The position numbers and the translations under genes were made by a program. 64,000 nucleotides of DNA from Dokdonia pacifica (GTDB taxonomy: Bacteria; Bacteroidota; Bacteroidia; Flavobacteriales; Flavobacteriaceae): positions 1 through 64,000 of the forward strand of contig NZ_FZNY01000010.1 in assembly GCF_900188275.1 (NCBI RefSeq), read 5' to 3'. The notes beneath the pieces are model-generated. The model saw nothing but the letters and a program-made list of their open reading frames with translations. It was not told where the DNA came from and did no database searches. How positions within the stretch are numbered: position 1 is the first letter of the stretch; each line of letters starts with the position of its first letter. This document shows, in pieces, positions 34,180 to 43,975 of the stretch.

Positions 34180-34935
34180 ATGATAGTAAAAAGAATCATA
34201 CCCTGTTTAGATATAAAAAACGGAAGAACCGTTAAAGGAACTAATTTTGTAAACCTTAGAGATGCAGGAGATCCAGTAGAGCTTGCTAAAGTATATTCAG
34301 ATACAGGAGCAGATGAGCTTGTTTTTTTAGATATATCTGCTACTGAAGAGCGTAGAAAGACCTTATCTGATCTTGTACTAAGAGTAGCTTCACAAGTAAA
34401 TATTCCATTTACTGTGGGTGGTGGAATCTCTTCTGTAGATGATGTTGATATTTTACTTAAAAATGGCGCTGATAAAGTATCTATCAATTCTAGTGCGGTA
34501 AAACGTCCCGAATTGATTAATGAATTGGCAGCCAAATTTGGCTCACAATGCGTTGTAGTTGCTATAGATGCTAAATATATAGATGGGGAATGGATTGTTC
34601 ATCTAGTGGGCGGGAAAGTGCCCACAACGCTTAATTTATTTGATTGGGCAAAAGAAGTAGAACAACGCGGTGCAGGTGAAATCCTATTTACTTCTATGGA
34701 TAACGATGGGACGAAAGATGGTTTTGCCAATGAAGCATTAGCAAGGCTTTCTGATACGCTGAATATTCCAATTATCGCAAGTGGTGGTGCGGGAAATAAA
34801 CAACACTTTAAAGATGCATTTACTGAAGGAAAGGCAGATGCCGCACTAGCTGCTAGTGTTTTTCACTTTGGAGAAATACCAATACCAGAATTAAAAAAAG
34901 AATTAAAAGCACAGGGAATTTCTGTGCGAATCTAA
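34180..34935 (+). CDS. hisF: Imidazole glycerol phosphate synthase, cyclase subunit
   Basis: 251 residues from ATG 34180 ([20 protein letters not shown]); the frame extends upstream to 34138, but that part lies in the heptad array. TIM barrel with catalytic Asp in PCLDIKNGR and in [12 protein letters not shown], phosphate loops VGGGISS and IASGGAG. Uses ammonia from HisH to give IGP and AICAR. Confidence 0.96.
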   Translation: MIVKRIIPCLDIKNGRTVKGTNFVNLRDAGDPVELAKVYSDTGADELVFLDISATEERRKTLSDLVLRVASQVNIPFTVGGGISSVDDVDILLKNGADKVSINSSAVKRPELINELAAKFGSQCVVVAIDAKYIDGEWIVHLVGGKVPTTLNLFDWAKEVEQRGAGEILFTSMDNDGTKDGFANEALARLSDTLNIPIIASGGAGNKQHFKDAFTEGKADAALAASVFHFGEIPIPELKKELKAQGISVRI

Positions 34936-34952
34936 CCTCAAAATAAAAGAAT

Positions 34953-35555
34953 ATGACAATTGATTTTTCAAAATTTGCAGATGGTTTAGTTCCTGCGATT
35001 GTACAAGACGCAAGAACTAAGAGTGTACTCATGCTTGGATATATGAATGAAGAAGCATACTCAAAAACCTTAGATTCAAAAAGAGTAACATTCTATAGTA
35101 GAAGCAAAGAGCGTCTATGGACAAAAGGGGAGGAGTCTAACAATTATCTTGATCTTATAGATATTAAAATAGATTGTGATCAAGATAGTTTATTGGTACT
35201 CGCAGAACCTACAGGACCTGTATGTCATAAAGGTACTGATACCTGTTGGGGTGAGCGTAATTTACCACAGTATGGATTCTTTTCACATTTAGAAGATGTA
35301 ATACGTGATCGTAAAGATAATCCTGAGGATAATCCTAATTCCTATGTGGCGAGTTTATTTAAAAAAGGAATTAATAAAGTAGCTCAAAAAGTAGGAGAAG
35401 AAGCTGTTGAGGTAGTTATTGAGGCAAAAGATGATAATGATTTATTATTTCTGAATGAAAGTGCAGACTTAATCTTTCATCTCATGGTATTATTGCGAGC
35501 AAAAGGATTTGGTCTTCGTAGTGTAGAGAAAACATTAATTGCTAGGCATAAATAA
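34953..35555 (+). CDS. hisIE: Bifunctional phosphoribosyl-AMP cyclohydrolase / phosphoribosyl-ATP pyrophosphatase
   Basis: 200 residues: HisI part (about 1-105; VLMLGYMNEEAYSKTL, Zn/Mg ligands in DCDQDSLLV and CHKGTDTCWG) and HisE part (about 110-200; RKDNPEDNPNSYVASLFKKGINKVAQKVGEEAVEVVIEAKD). Last gene of the operon, followed by a strong inverted repeat. Confidence 0.96.
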   Translation: MTIDFSKFADGLVPAIVQDARTKSVLMLGYMNEEAYSKTLDSKRVTFYSRSKERLWTKGEESNNYLDLIDIKIDCDQDSLLVLAEPTGPVCHKGTDTCWGERNLPQYGFFSHLEDVIRDRKDNPEDNPNSYVASLFKKGINKVAQKVGEEAVEVVIEAKDDNDLLFLNESADLIFHLMVLLRAKGFGLRSVEKTLIARHK

Positions 35556-35558
35556 AAT

Positions 35559-35593
35559 AACTCCTCTTCAAATAATTTATTTGAAGAGGAGTT
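35559..35593. terminator. Terminator after hisIE
   Basis: AACTCCTCTTCAAAT and ATTTGAAGAGGAGTT form a long perfect stem; it also lies just after the convergent sulfatase gene. The T run is short. Confidence 0.7.
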
Positions 35594-35602
35594 CCGAGCA
35601 AC

Positions 35603-37114
35603 TTAATTTTCTTGAGGCATTAGTGTTTTACGTTTGAGTAAATGCTTTTCTGCTTCTTCTAGTTGATTTGCGAGCCCTTCCTTTATTTTAAGGACTGCTT
35701 TGTCATCACTGTATGCTAGATTATTCATCTCTTTAGGGTCATTGGATAAGTCATATAATTCATATTCTGTTGGATAGCTTCCTAAAGCATGGAAATAATA
35801 TGCATATTTCCAGTTTCTTGTACGAATACACCGTATTCTATTTGCGGCAAGCACAGCAGAAGGAACATCGGCAGAGCTTGCTTTTGTATCGTCAAATGTA
35901 AACATGATAGCCTCTTGAACCTCTGTATTATCTCTCATAATAGGTACTAAGTTTTTGCCTTGTAAAGAACGTGCGGGTTCTTTAATACCTACCAAGGAAG
36001 CAATCGTAGGCATGATGTCAATCAAGGAGGCTAGGTTGTCTGATGATTTGACAACGCTCGTATCGTGTTTAGGGAATAAAATAGGATTTGAAATTACTAT
36101 AGGAACTCTTAGTGTTTCTTCATACACATTAAATGCTTTTTGACGCATCCCGCCATGTGCCATTCCCATTTCTCCATGGTCAGAAAGACGAATTACAATA
36201 GCGTCGTCTGCTAGTTTTTTTCCTTGCGAAGAAACGGCATATAACTCATCTACAAATTCTCCAATTTGACTATCTATTTTTTGAAGTGTATACCCATAAA
36301 AGTTGATATAATTTAATTTATCATCTCTAGTGGGTAATGCACCTAATAACTTCCCTGCGGCTTTCATCGTTTGAAATTGCGCCATTGGTTTTTTGTTTTT
36401 CAATAAATCCTCAGTGACAGATGTTGGTAAATGAATAGCTCTAGAAGACCAATCTTTTTCAGTATACCCATAATCTAGACCATCAGGATATGCTAATACA
36501 TCATGAGGGTTTACTAATGATAAGACCAAGCAAAATGGAACTCGAGCTTTGCCTGATGCTCTTTCATTACGTATTCTTTTTAAATAATCGGTTCCTTGTT
36601 TTATGTACTTCTCATCATGGTTAGCAAAACCACCACCAAAATTTTCTGGTTTTACATCTTCTCCTGCATCAGGTGCAATCCATCCCTGAAAACCTGTAAG
36701 TGCTATTTGTGATGAACTTAAATCATTTTCTGTATCACCTTTACTTAAATGCCACTTTCCTCTGTACTGAACATCATAGCCTTCTTGTTGTAACATTCTA
36801 GCCATATTGAATAGACTAGGATCTAATGTGGTCTCTGCACTTGAGTAGCGACCTCCCCAAGTAAGTGTTTGTGTAACCCCATGTTGTGCAGGATATGTAC
36901 CTGTAAAAAGAGTACTCCTACTGGGAGAACACATGCAAGAATTGCAAAATGCACGATCAAAAGAAAAACCATGTTCCTTTAAAAAGGTCATCGTTTTTAA
37001 ATTTTCAGATTCCCAATTTGGAGGGAAATGTTGGGTTGCTCTCTCTTGATCGGTAATAATAATCACTAAGTCTGGTTGCTCGGGTAACAGAGCACGTCTT
37101 TTAGAATAACTCAT
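35603..37114 (-). CDS. Sulfatase-like hydrolase
   Basis: 503 residues. Metal site residues in VIIITDQER, the formylglycine motif CSPSR (Cys62 as the modified residue, in NSCMCSPSRSTLFTGTYPAQHG), GKWHLSKGD and LSDHGEMG, all typical of arylsulfatases. No signal peptide is present in this frame (starts MSYSKRRALLPEQPD), unlike most Bacteroidota sulfatases, suggesting a cytoplasmic location or an unusual start. No sulfatase-maturing enzyme or polysaccharide locus is nearby. Confidence 0.88.
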   Translation of the reverse strand: MSYSKRRALLPEQPDLVIIITDQERATQHFPPNWESENLKTMTFLKEHGFSFDRAFCNSCMCSPSRSTLFTGTYPAQHGVTQTLTWGGRYSSAETTLDPSLFNMARMLQQEGYDVQYRGKWHLSKGDTENDLSSSQIALTGFQGWIAPDAGEDVKPENFGGGFANHDEKYIKQGTDYLKRIRNERASGKARVPFCLVLSLVNPHDVLAYPDGLDYGYTEKDWSSRAIHLPTSVTEDLLKNKKPMAQFQTMKAAGKLLGALPTRDDKLNYINFYGYTLQKIDSQIGEFVDELYAVSSQGKKLADDAIVIRLSDHGEMGMAHGGMRQKAFNVYEETLRVPIVISNPILFPKHDTSVVKSSDNLASLIDIMPTIASLVGIKEPARSLQGKNLVPIMRDNTEVQEAIMFTFDDTKASSADVPSAVLAANRIRCIRTRNWKYAYYFHALGSYPTEYELYDLSNDPKEMNNLAYSDDKAVLKIKEGLANQLEEAEKHLLKRKTLMPQEN

Positions 37115-37203
37115 CGTTTATTTTTTTATAGTTATTTTTTAAAAGTACTAAAGGTGATATCGTAGAAATAGCGTATTATTACCTGATTGTTAGTGTGTTA
37201 TGT

Positions 37204-37257
37204 TAAAAAAAAGAAGCCATTGCGATTCGAGAAGTCAAACCTCGAATGCAATGGCCT
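37204..37257 (-). terminator. Terminator after the S41-like peptidase gene
   Basis: On the minus strand GCCATTGC and GCAATGGC plus inner ATTCGAG/CTCGAAT pairs, then a run of T. Confidence 0.8.
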
Positions 37258-37276
37258 CCACATTATATATCGATCG

Positions 37277-38533
37277 TTATGGAAGCTGGCCTTCTATGAT
37301 TTCTTGTGTTTGTGTGATCCAATCTCTAGAAAAATCTAGTAAGATTTCTGGTTGTATACCTACCATTTCATATTGAATAAATTTGTGAAAATTCATATCT
37401 GTAGGTTTGAAAGAGAAATTTCCAGTAGGAGAATCATAGCTAGTTCCGTAGTTCATACCGTATGCTATAATTCCATTGGTACGTTGTCCTAAGTGAACCG
37501 AATTTTTTAGCTTCTTTAGTTTTAATGTAAACTGTTCTCCATTACTTCCTGTAAAGTAATTTGTAATTACATATACTTTTGCACCAGATTTCTTTAGTAT
37601 TTTCACAAAAGGATCACTGTATTTAGAATTTCCACCTCCATTATTACGAAGATCTACAATTACATTAGGAGCATTTATCTTGTCTTTGTTTTCGGCATAA
37701 AACTTCTTAAATGCCGCTACATTACTTTTTCTATTTGAAAAAGAGCCAAAATATAAGTACTGTGTATCATCAGTAAGCTGTTTGAATTCCCAATTACTAT
37801 TTTCAGAAGGTGCCTCGACATAGTTGGGACCATTCAACTCCTTTTGAAGTCCCCATAACTTCCCATTATAAGCTAATAGAGACTTCTGAAACCATAGTTT
37901 ACGAGATATAGGATGGTAACGCAATACTTGATATTCATTTCCAGTAATAGCTTTGATATGATATGCAATCTGCCCAGTTCCCCAAAAATCTGATGTTGCT
38001 TCTAAGACCACAGCAATATATTCGCCTTTTGTAGTTGTTTTATACACTCCAATTTCACCTACATATTTATCCGTATAAATACCTTCTATAGCATCAAATG
38101 GAGCTTTAGTCAATTCTTTGCGCAATGCAACAAGGTCTTTGGTAACTCTGGGATGCTCTTTAAAAATAGCAGTTTGTTTAAAATTAGCTCTATAGAGCGT
38201 GTCTGCATATTGCTCATTGGTAACTAAGATATCATTAGAAGAAATGCTTGCATGCTTATCTTTTACAACACTTAATAATGTATTTAGTTTAAATAAGCAA
38301 TCTACTTTACTAATGGGCGATTGCATTTCTTCAGAAAGTGTAGCGTACGTTTTCTGAAATGCTGTAACCTTATCTCCTTTGATTTGTTTTTTATAAGAGA
38401 TCATATCTTGCATTTTAGTAGCAAGAAAATCAAGATCTGTTTTACAATCGCATAATGATGATGTTTGCGCTTTCGCGAAAGCAAATACCATAAGAAATAA
38501 AGCGGTGAGTACTGTAGTTAATTTAGTTTTCAT
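37277..38533 (-). CDS. S41-like (C-terminal processing) peptidase, secreted
   Basis: 418 residues, signal peptide (about 1-22). S41 core at about 255-400: YLYFGSF, NVIVDLRNNGGGNSKYSDPF, VYVITNYFTGSNGEQFTL with the likely nucleophile Ser in GSNGEQ, and VHLGQRTNGI. The palindrome at 38469-38482 encodes AFAKA inside the signal peptide, immediately before the cleavage region. The membrane LytTR gene is 90 bp upstream. Confidence 0.85.
   Translation of the reverse strand: MKTKLTTVLTALFLMVFAFAKAQTSSLCDCKTDLDFLATKMQDMISYKKQIKGDKVTAFQKTYATLSEEMQSPISKVDCLFKLNTLLSVVKDKHASISSNDILVTNEQYADTLYRANFKQTAIFKEHPRVTKDLVALRKELTKAPFDAIEGIYTDKYVGEIGVYKTTTKGEYIAVVLEATSDFWGTGQIAYHIKAITGNEYQVLRYHPISRKLWFQKSLLAYNGKLWGLQKELNGPNYVEAPSENSNWEFKQLTDDTQYLYFGSFSNRKSNVAAFKKFYAENKDKINAPNVIVDLRNNGGGNSKYSDPFVKILKKSGAKVYVITNYFTGSNGEQFTLKLKKLKNSVHLGQRTNGIIAYGMNYGTSYDSPTGNFSFKPTDMNFHKFIQYEMVGIQPEILLDFSRDWITQTQEIIEGQLP
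38469..38482. repeat. Palindrome GCTTTCGCGAAAGC, inside the S41-like signal peptide
   Basis: Exact copy, read as AFAKA; the signal peptide tolerates it because AFA-type residues suit the cleavage site. Confidence 0.9.
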
Positions 38534-38623
38534 AATCGATTTTTTGTGTTTGACTTCTGGTTCAAAAGTATTTCACAAAAATCAACCAGTCTATTATATA
38601 TGAGGCTTTGGGGTGAAATGTAG

Positions 38624-39418
38624 CTAGTTTGTGGTAGAATTTATGGTTGTTTTTACCGCTGTGGCGTAGGTCTTTGATATTGGGATGAAAATAGCATTAG
38701 ATGCTACAATGCCTAGCTTCCCATTTTCGGTTTTCCAAGATTGAAAATGATAAGGATTCATTAAAAATGAACGATGCGTTCGGATAAGTTCAGGGAAGTT
38801 GGTTTCGACAACAGATAGTTTATTTCTGATAAGTTGCTTTTTAAGTGTATTGTTATCCAAAAAAGAAACTTCTACATAATTATCTGAAGATTGTATACAA
38901 ATTAAATCATTGAAGAGTAATCGTAAGCTTTCATAATTCCCTTCTCCTTTTATTTCAATTTTAGATTCTTCTAGACGTTTGTTTTTATATTTTCCTAAGG
39001 CCCATCTTCCTGCTAATACAATAGGCAATATCGTTACAATGGCAGGAATAAAAATACTAGTAGTATAATACCATAGTGTATACGGATTTGATTCTCCATA
39101 TACAATTACATTTATATAATAAACACGCGCCATTACAAATGAAAAAGTAATAAAAGCAAGATTGAATATGATTTCATTCCTTAATGACCATTGTTTCTGA
39201 GAGCGCTTATACAAATAGCTTTGAAGTGGAAGCATAATAATATAGCATAAAGCCCCAATAAGTCCATAAAATGGCAGATATATAAGCTTTTCGCGATCAC
39301 CAAATTCATTTACATCCAAAGGTTCTGTAAAGTATAGGAATATGAAAATCCATATAGCGAGTGCTAGTCCAACTAGTAAATGATGTTTTAAAGAAGCATC
39401 AAAAGGGTATTTTTTCAA
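38624..39418 (-). CDS. Membrane-bound LytTR family transcriptional regulator
   Basis: 264 residues: four membrane helices (about 12-145) and a C-terminal LytTR DNA-binding domain (about 165-255; NDLICIQSSDNYVEVSFLDNN, RTHRSFLMNPYHFQSW). It has no receiver domain, so its signal would be sensed at the membrane. It stands upstream of the S41-like peptidase gene on the same strand; they may be co-transcribed. Targets unknown. Confidence 0.88.
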   Translation of the reverse strand: MKKYPFDASLKHHLLVGLALAIWIFIFLYFTEPLDVNEFGDREKLIYLPFYGLIGALCYIIMLPLQSYLYKRSQKQWSLRNEIIFNLAFITFSFVMARVYYINVIVYGESNPYTLWYYTTSIFIPAIVTILPIVLAGRWALGKYKNKRLEESKIEIKGEGNYESLRLLFNDLICIQSSDNYVEVSFLDNNTLKKQLIRNKLSVVETNFPELIRTHRSFLMNPYHFQSWKTENGKLGIVASNAIFIPISKTYATAVKTTINSTTN

Positions 39419-39463
39419 AAGCTATCTATTTGAAGAATTTGAGTTAAATATACTATTTCTAGT

Positions 39464-40903
39464 TTATTTTAACCTCAATATTTTACCATAGGTAATATAC
39501 TTTTCTGCTTTCAATTGGTCCATTAGTGGCGCATAGTCTTCTTGTTTTAGACAGTTTGCTAAAACAATTGTACTTTGAGTTTCCTCATCATAAAAGCTTG
39601 TTAAGAACGAAGTACTTGGTGATATATTTTTAGGAAGTGTAGGTAGCTTATCTTGTAATATTTGCAAGATATGATCCTGATCTTTATCTATAACGATAAG
39701 CTTTGTTCTATTATTTTCGCGTAAGCGTGTGAATGACTCTTCATGGTCAATAGGGCTAGAAAAATAGGCGGAACGCATTCTAAAACGCTCTCTAACACCT
39801 GCAAAATAGACATCTATTAAAGTTTTGTCTTCTGTTTGTGAGAAGATGTTGAGGTTGTTCATGAGAATATCCAAATCTGTAATTGCTTTTGGAAACGCTT
39901 CTCCAAAAAGAATAATAGCTTTTTCTATAAATGCCTTGTCAATTGTTTTATTTGTATCCATGTATGTTTTTACGAGTGGATATAATTTTTTTCCATAACC
40001 ATTTATATACTCAAAGCTGTACCACTCGCCAGGGTCTAATGCACCGTTAAGTTGCTCATGCGCCCAACCATTACCGACTGCAGTTGCTAATCCTTCATCA
40101 AAAAAGTCATATGCTAAAGCCGCATATGGATTGCTAGAAGTGGTGAACCAAGTGTCAATTTTCTGTTGCAATTCTAAGGGTTGTGCATCAAATAAAATAT
40201 GGTTCATTTCATGAATCGCGATTCCTATAATATCCTCACCTTCTTTCTCTCTTCCTGATAGATATGAACAGATTAAATTATTTCCTTTTGGAATAGCAGT
40301 AGTTCCTCCGCTTTTTAATGGGATAGGGTAGAGCATGATTTTAAACGGAGTGTTTTTAGACCAATTGCTTCCTAAAAATACATTGACTTTATTGAATAAT
40401 AGTTCTATTTGAGGCACATAATTTCCTATAGATTGCTCTAATTGATTTCTTTGCGTAGTAGTTACAGACCAAATGTGTGTTTTGTAATAAGGCAGTACTT
40501 GTTTCATAATGGCAATAAGCTCCGTATGCTCGTTGGGAGATAAGTAGCCTATGGTACGGGTTGCAAAATCATCTATACTTGTTGAATTTGCGCTAGCAAT
40601 CCATAATAAGTCCATGGTACTAGTAAAAGGATGCCTTTTTTCTGGGTACTGTTCTCTATGAATACTGGTCTCTACATCTATAGCACTAAAACGTTTAGTA
40701 AGTGATGTAAAATCGGAGTCGTTACCAACAACATCATTGATATATTTTTGATAAGATGGTGCACTACCTGGCTGATTACTTGCCGTTGCAATAAACGTTA
40801 AGGTACCTAGCACCTCATTATGTTCTACTTTAATAAAATCCTGTTGAGCAAACAGTGAAAGATGGATACAAAAGAAAAAAATGATGAGATATTTGATTTT
40901 CAT
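39464..40903 (-). CDS. Putative secreted zinc metallopeptidase-like protein
   Basis: 479 residues, signal peptide (about 1-20, SLFAQQD). The segment IIGIAIHEMNHILFD carries a zinc-type HEMNH (HExxH) motif and is followed by YDFFDEGLATAVGNGWAHEQLN, whose EG...A pattern is that of gluzincin third ligands. I do not recognise a named family beyond this. Function inferred from the motif only. Confidence 0.7.
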   Translation of the reverse strand: MKIKYLIIFFFCIHLSLFAQQDFIKVEHNEVLGTLTFIATASNQPGSAPSYQKYINDVVGNDSDFTSLTKRFSAIDVETSIHREQYPEKRHPFTSTMDLLWIASANSTSIDDFATRTIGYLSPNEHTELIAIMKQVLPYYKTHIWSVTTTQRNQLEQSIGNYVPQIELLFNKVNVFLGSNWSKNTPFKIMLYPIPLKSGGTTAIPKGNNLICSYLSGREKEGEDIIGIAIHEMNHILFDAQPLELQQKIDTWFTTSSNPYAALAYDFFDEGLATAVGNGWAHEQLNGALDPGEWYSFEYINGYGKKLYPLVKTYMDTNKTIDKAFIEKAIILFGEAFPKAITDLDILMNNLNIFSQTEDKTLIDVYFAGVRERFRMRSAYFSSPIDHEESFTRLRENNRTKLIVIDKDQDHILQILQDKLPTLPKNISPSTSFLTSFYDEETQSTIVLANCLKQEDYAPLMDQLKAEKYITYGKILRLK

Positions 40904-41046
40904 AAGTACTAATGATTGATACTACAAAAGACGAAAAAAATATTGAGATGTTACCTCGTTCAGAAGAATTAAGAAATTATAAGGAAGACATCATTTTTAA
41001 AATATCAAAATTATTAGTATTATTGTGATATCAAAATGATATTATT

Positions 41047-41901
41047 ATGAAAAATGAAATACAAATTAAACCTACAAGTGGATACGTAATGTTACTTGTG
41101 TTCTTTATATTGATTGTTGGTATGATTACAGGCATTGTACTCACAGAAAGTCCTGAATTTGTACTATTTATTCCTATATTAATCTTGATTATAAGAGGAT
41201 TCTTTATTGTAAATCCGAATAGTTCTAAAGTATTAGTTTTATTTGGGGCGTATAAGGGGACAGTGCGAGATAATGGGTTTTTCTGGGCAAACCCTTTTTA
41301 CACAAGGCAGAAAATTTCTTTAAGAGCAAGAAATTTTGATAGTGAACGCGTGAAAGTAAATGATAAGATTGGAAATCCAATTATGATTAATGTGATTTTA
41401 GTTTGGCAAGTAAGCGATACTTATAAGTCTGCTTTTGATGTAGATAATTATGAAGAATTTGTAAGAGTTCAAACAGACGCTGCAGTACGAAAATTGGCAG
41501 GCTCATATCCTTATGATAACTTTGATGATGCACAAGCAGAGCTCACTTTACGATCAGGTATGGATGAGGTAAATGAAGCATTGGAAAACGAAATCACAGA
41601 ACGTTTAGCAATTGCGGGAATAAAAGTAATGGAAGCAAGAATAGGATATTTAGCCTATGCACCAGAAATTGCAAGCGCCATGCTCAAAAGACAACAAGCG
41701 GTTGCTATCGTAGCAGCACGTAAGAAAATAGTAGAAGGCGCTGTAGGAATGGTAGAAGACGCATTGGAACAGTTAGCTAAAGATAATATCATTGAATTTG
41801 ATGATGATAAAAAAGCATCTATGGTAAGTAATTTAATGGTTGTACTTTGCGGAGATAAAGAAGCGATTCCTGTGGTAAATGCAGGAACTCTAAATGCATA
41901 A
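41047..41901 (+). CDS. SPFH domain-containing protein
   Basis: 284 residues with two N-terminal hydrophobic stretches (about 12-52) and a prohibitin/stomatin (SPFH) domain (about 55-230; NSSKVLVLFGAYKGTVRDNGFFWANPF, NVILVWQVSDTYKSAFDV). The C-terminal helix is rich in Ala/Glu. Such proteins scaffold membrane domains. A small Arc-like gene follows 3 bp after the stop. Confidence 0.9.
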   Translation: MKNEIQIKPTSGYVMLLVFFILIVGMITGIVLTESPEFVLFIPILILIIRGFFIVNPNSSKVLVLFGAYKGTVRDNGFFWANPFYTRQKISLRARNFDSERVKVNDKIGNPIMINVILVWQVSDTYKSAFDVDNYEEFVRVQTDAAVRKLAGSYPYDNFDDAQAELTLRSGMDEVNEALENEITERLAIAGIKVMEARIGYLAYAPEIASAMLKRQQAVAIVAARKKIVEGAVGMVEDALEQLAKDNIIEFDDDKKASMVSNLMVVLCGDKEAIPVVNAGTLNA

Positions 41902-41904
41902 TAG

Positions 41905-42081
41905 GTGAGTAAGAGAAAATCATTTGTCCTTCGGATTGACCCAGAGACGTTTAAGCAAATTGAAAAATGGGCAGATGACGAGTTTCGTAGTGTGAATGGA
42001 CAGATTGAATGGATGATGCACAAGGCATTAAAAGAAGCAAAACGACTTCCCAAAAAGTCAAACAAAGAAAAAGAAGAGTAA
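41905..42081 (+). CDS. Arc-like ribbon-helix-helix small DNA-binding protein
   Basis: 58 residues from a GTG start at 41905: SKRKSFVLRIDPETFKQIEKWADDEFRSVNGQIEWMMHKALKEAKRLP, then a basic tail. The FVLRIDPETF strand and SVNGQIEWMM helix match Arc/MetJ-type ribbon-helix-helix domains. It begins 3 bp after the SPFH stop; this SPFH plus Arc pairing is one I associate with Flavobacteriaceae. Probable autoregulator of the pair or partner for its expression. Confidence 0.78.
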   Translation: MSKRKSFVLRIDPETFKQIEKWADDEFRSVNGQIEWMMHKALKEAKRLPKKSNKEKEE

Positions 42082-42113
42082 GAGACTTTGTTGTTTAATA
42101 CACGGTGTTGTTT

Positions 42114-42914
42114 TTACCACCAGACAACAAAACACTTTTCTATAGATCCAACTGGTTTTTTAATCCATATAATGGGAGCTCGTTTTTGTGAGTGTTTTAA
42201 CCTTATTTCTTGCAGCACTTCCAGATGCGAAGACCAAGTTACATCCGGATGTGGTGTGTGAATCCACTCGTATTTATAGGTAATATAATATTCATAAGCA
42301 TTAAAAACCTCCGATTCAAAATCACTCATTCGTATCCAAAAACCTACAATGCATGCCCTGTTTAAGGGGCTAATAGAGGGCGTTTGTGTATGATACGGAG
42401 TAAATAATTGTCCCATAAATAGGACTTGTTGTTCTATTTCAGAAGCATCTATTCCTAGTTTTTTCAAAGCTTGAATGCCTTCTTCTGTATGAAGTAAGGG
42501 TAATTGTTTCTGTTTTGTTTTCTCCAGTTTTGTGAAAAATAGATCCTTTCTATTTGGTCCCATTAATCTATGGATAGGTTCATTGATAGTAGGGTCTAGG
42601 ATATAAAATTTGTAGGTAAGCTCTATGTGGAGGAGTTTTCCGCTTTCGCGAAAGCGTATAATAAAATCTAACTCACCTGTAGTGTCATTTCCCTTTTTTA
42701 TCTGAATATTATGGGCTACAACCTCATAATCCTCTGAATGTGATAGTATCTGGTGGAATATATATTCTATTTGATGTCCTAACCGTAGTTTCTCAGGAAT
42801 GGGTTGTGGTTGGAATGTAGCGAGATCTATACTAGGTATTGTAAACTGTTCAAGTTCAAATTGTGTATTTTCCCACAGGGGAGGAGATGCCAAAAAACCA
42901 TGTATGTGTTTCAC
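42114..42914 (-). CDS. DUF1853 family protein
   Basis: 266 residues. The N-terminal half (GHQIEYIFHQIL ... GELDFIIRF ... LLHIELTYKFYIL) has the spacing of a PD-(D/E)xK nuclease-like core, which DUF1853 is thought to have; this is inference. The palindrome at 42642-42655 encodes FRES within GELDFIIRFRESGKLLHIE, directly between the core strands. It converges with the SPFH/Arc unit. Confidence 0.8.
   Translation of the reverse strand: MKHIHGFLASPPLWENTQFELEQFTIPSIDLATFQPQPIPEKLRLGHQIEYIFHQILSHSEDYEVVAHNIQIKKGNDTTGELDFIIRFRESGKLLHIELTYKFYILDPTINEPIHRLMGPNRKDLFFTKLEKTKQKQLPLLHTEEGIQALKKLGIDASEIEQQVLFMGQLFTPYHTQTPSISPLNRACIVGFWIRMSDFESEVFNAYEYYITYKYEWIHTPHPDVTWSSHLEVLQEIRLKHSQKRAPIIWIKKPVGSIEKCFVVWW
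42641..42656. repeat. 16-bp palindrome CGCTTTCGCGAAAGCG, inside the DUF1853 gene
   Basis: Exact copy, read as RFRES on the minus strand, in the hairpin between two conserved strands. Confidence 0.9.
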
Positions 42915-42943
42915 GACACTAAGATAGCTTATATTAAACTCAA

Positions 42944-43387
42944 TTAATGATTCCTACGTATCCTTGCATGACAATATAGGCCTAGCATTATAAGAAAGGG
43001 GTCTTCTTTTTCTGTTACCTTTATATGACCTCTATATTTTGATGCATCATAGCTATATATACTTTGATTTTGATGATATACATTAAAGTGAAATAAAAAT
43101 AAAGAAGTACGATACGTCATTTTGTATACAGTATTGTTGTATTCAATTTTGGCAGATAAACCCCAAAAGGGAAAAGTAAGTTTTGCAATAGGTGTTTGTT
43201 CTTCATTTTTATAAACTTCATAGACTCTACTCCAAATATTGATTTTTTTAACGGTATAGTTATTCTCTAAAAGTTCGATGTAACTTTTCAAAAATGCCCC
43301 AAAATAAAAGTTTCCAATAATCTTGTCGTCTACGTATAGATCTGTTTCAAGACTTAAAAACTCTTTTTTCCAAGAATATTGAGGCAT
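42944..43387 (-). CDS. Hypothetical protein
   Basis: 147 residues, soluble, rich in aromatic residues (MPQYSWKKEFLSLETDLYVDDKIIGNFYFG ... CHARIRRNH). No domain recognised. It stands 29 bp upstream of DUF1853 on the same strand, so possibly one transcript. Confidence 0.65.
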   Translation of the reverse strand: MPQYSWKKEFLSLETDLYVDDKIIGNFYFGAFLKSYIELLENNYTVKKINIWSRVYEVYKNEEQTPIAKLTFPFWGLSAKIEYNNTVYKMTYRTSLFLFHFNVYHQNQSIYSYDASKYRGHIKVTEKEDPFLIMLGLYCHARIRRNH

Positions 43388-43444
43388 AAAATAAGGTGTA
43401 AGTACTATATAAGTAGCTTACACCTTATTTCTGTTACATCATAT

Positions 43445-43882
43445 TTAGCTCAATACGCCTTTCTGGGCATTGTTTTTACTGTACATATATAAGAAGATTC
43501 CTATTATGATAACGATAATTGGCATTACGTATGCATCTACAGGGCCTAATATATCGCCCCATTTCATCACAAACATGCCATATCCCATTTGAATAATAAT
43601 AGCCAGTAAGGAAAGTAAGAATAGCAATACAGCCCCTTTCTTACGCATTAATAATAAAATACAAGCTAGAACACCGCCTATAGTGGCAATGCCATACACA
43701 ATTACACCCCATGAAGGAGCACTTTCCATTAATTCTAAACGTTCTGGTGGCATAGCAGCTTTTACTTCTTCAGTCATCATAAAGTTTTCTGCTGCCCAAA
43801 AAAATACACCTACTAAATTCCATAAAAGTCCAAGAATAGCGATGATCTTGAACCCTTTTCCAGGTTTGATTGTTTCAGTCAT
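43445..43882 (-). CDS. Four-helix integral membrane protein of unknown function
   Basis: 145 residues from Met 43882 (MTETIKPGKGFKIIAILGLLWNLVGVFFW); an in-frame upstream Met at 43915 is less likely. Four hydrophobic helices, charged loop MMTEEVKAAMPPERLELMES between helices 1 and 2. Conserved in Bacteroidota by my impression; function unknown. Confidence 0.72.
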   Translation of the reverse strand: MTETIKPGKGFKIIAILGLLWNLVGVFFWAAENFMMTEEVKAAMPPERLELMESAPSWGVIVYGIATIGGVLACILLLMRKKGAVLLFLLSLLAIIIQMGYGMFVMKWGDILGPVDAYVMPIIVIIIGIFLYMYSKNNAQKGVLS

Positions 43883-43975
43883 TGTTAGTTTGTTTTTGGT
43901 TGTTAGTACTAACAATGTACAAATTTTTTGATTTTACTAGATTAAATTAAAAAATTCAAAGCTAAATTCGCATCT

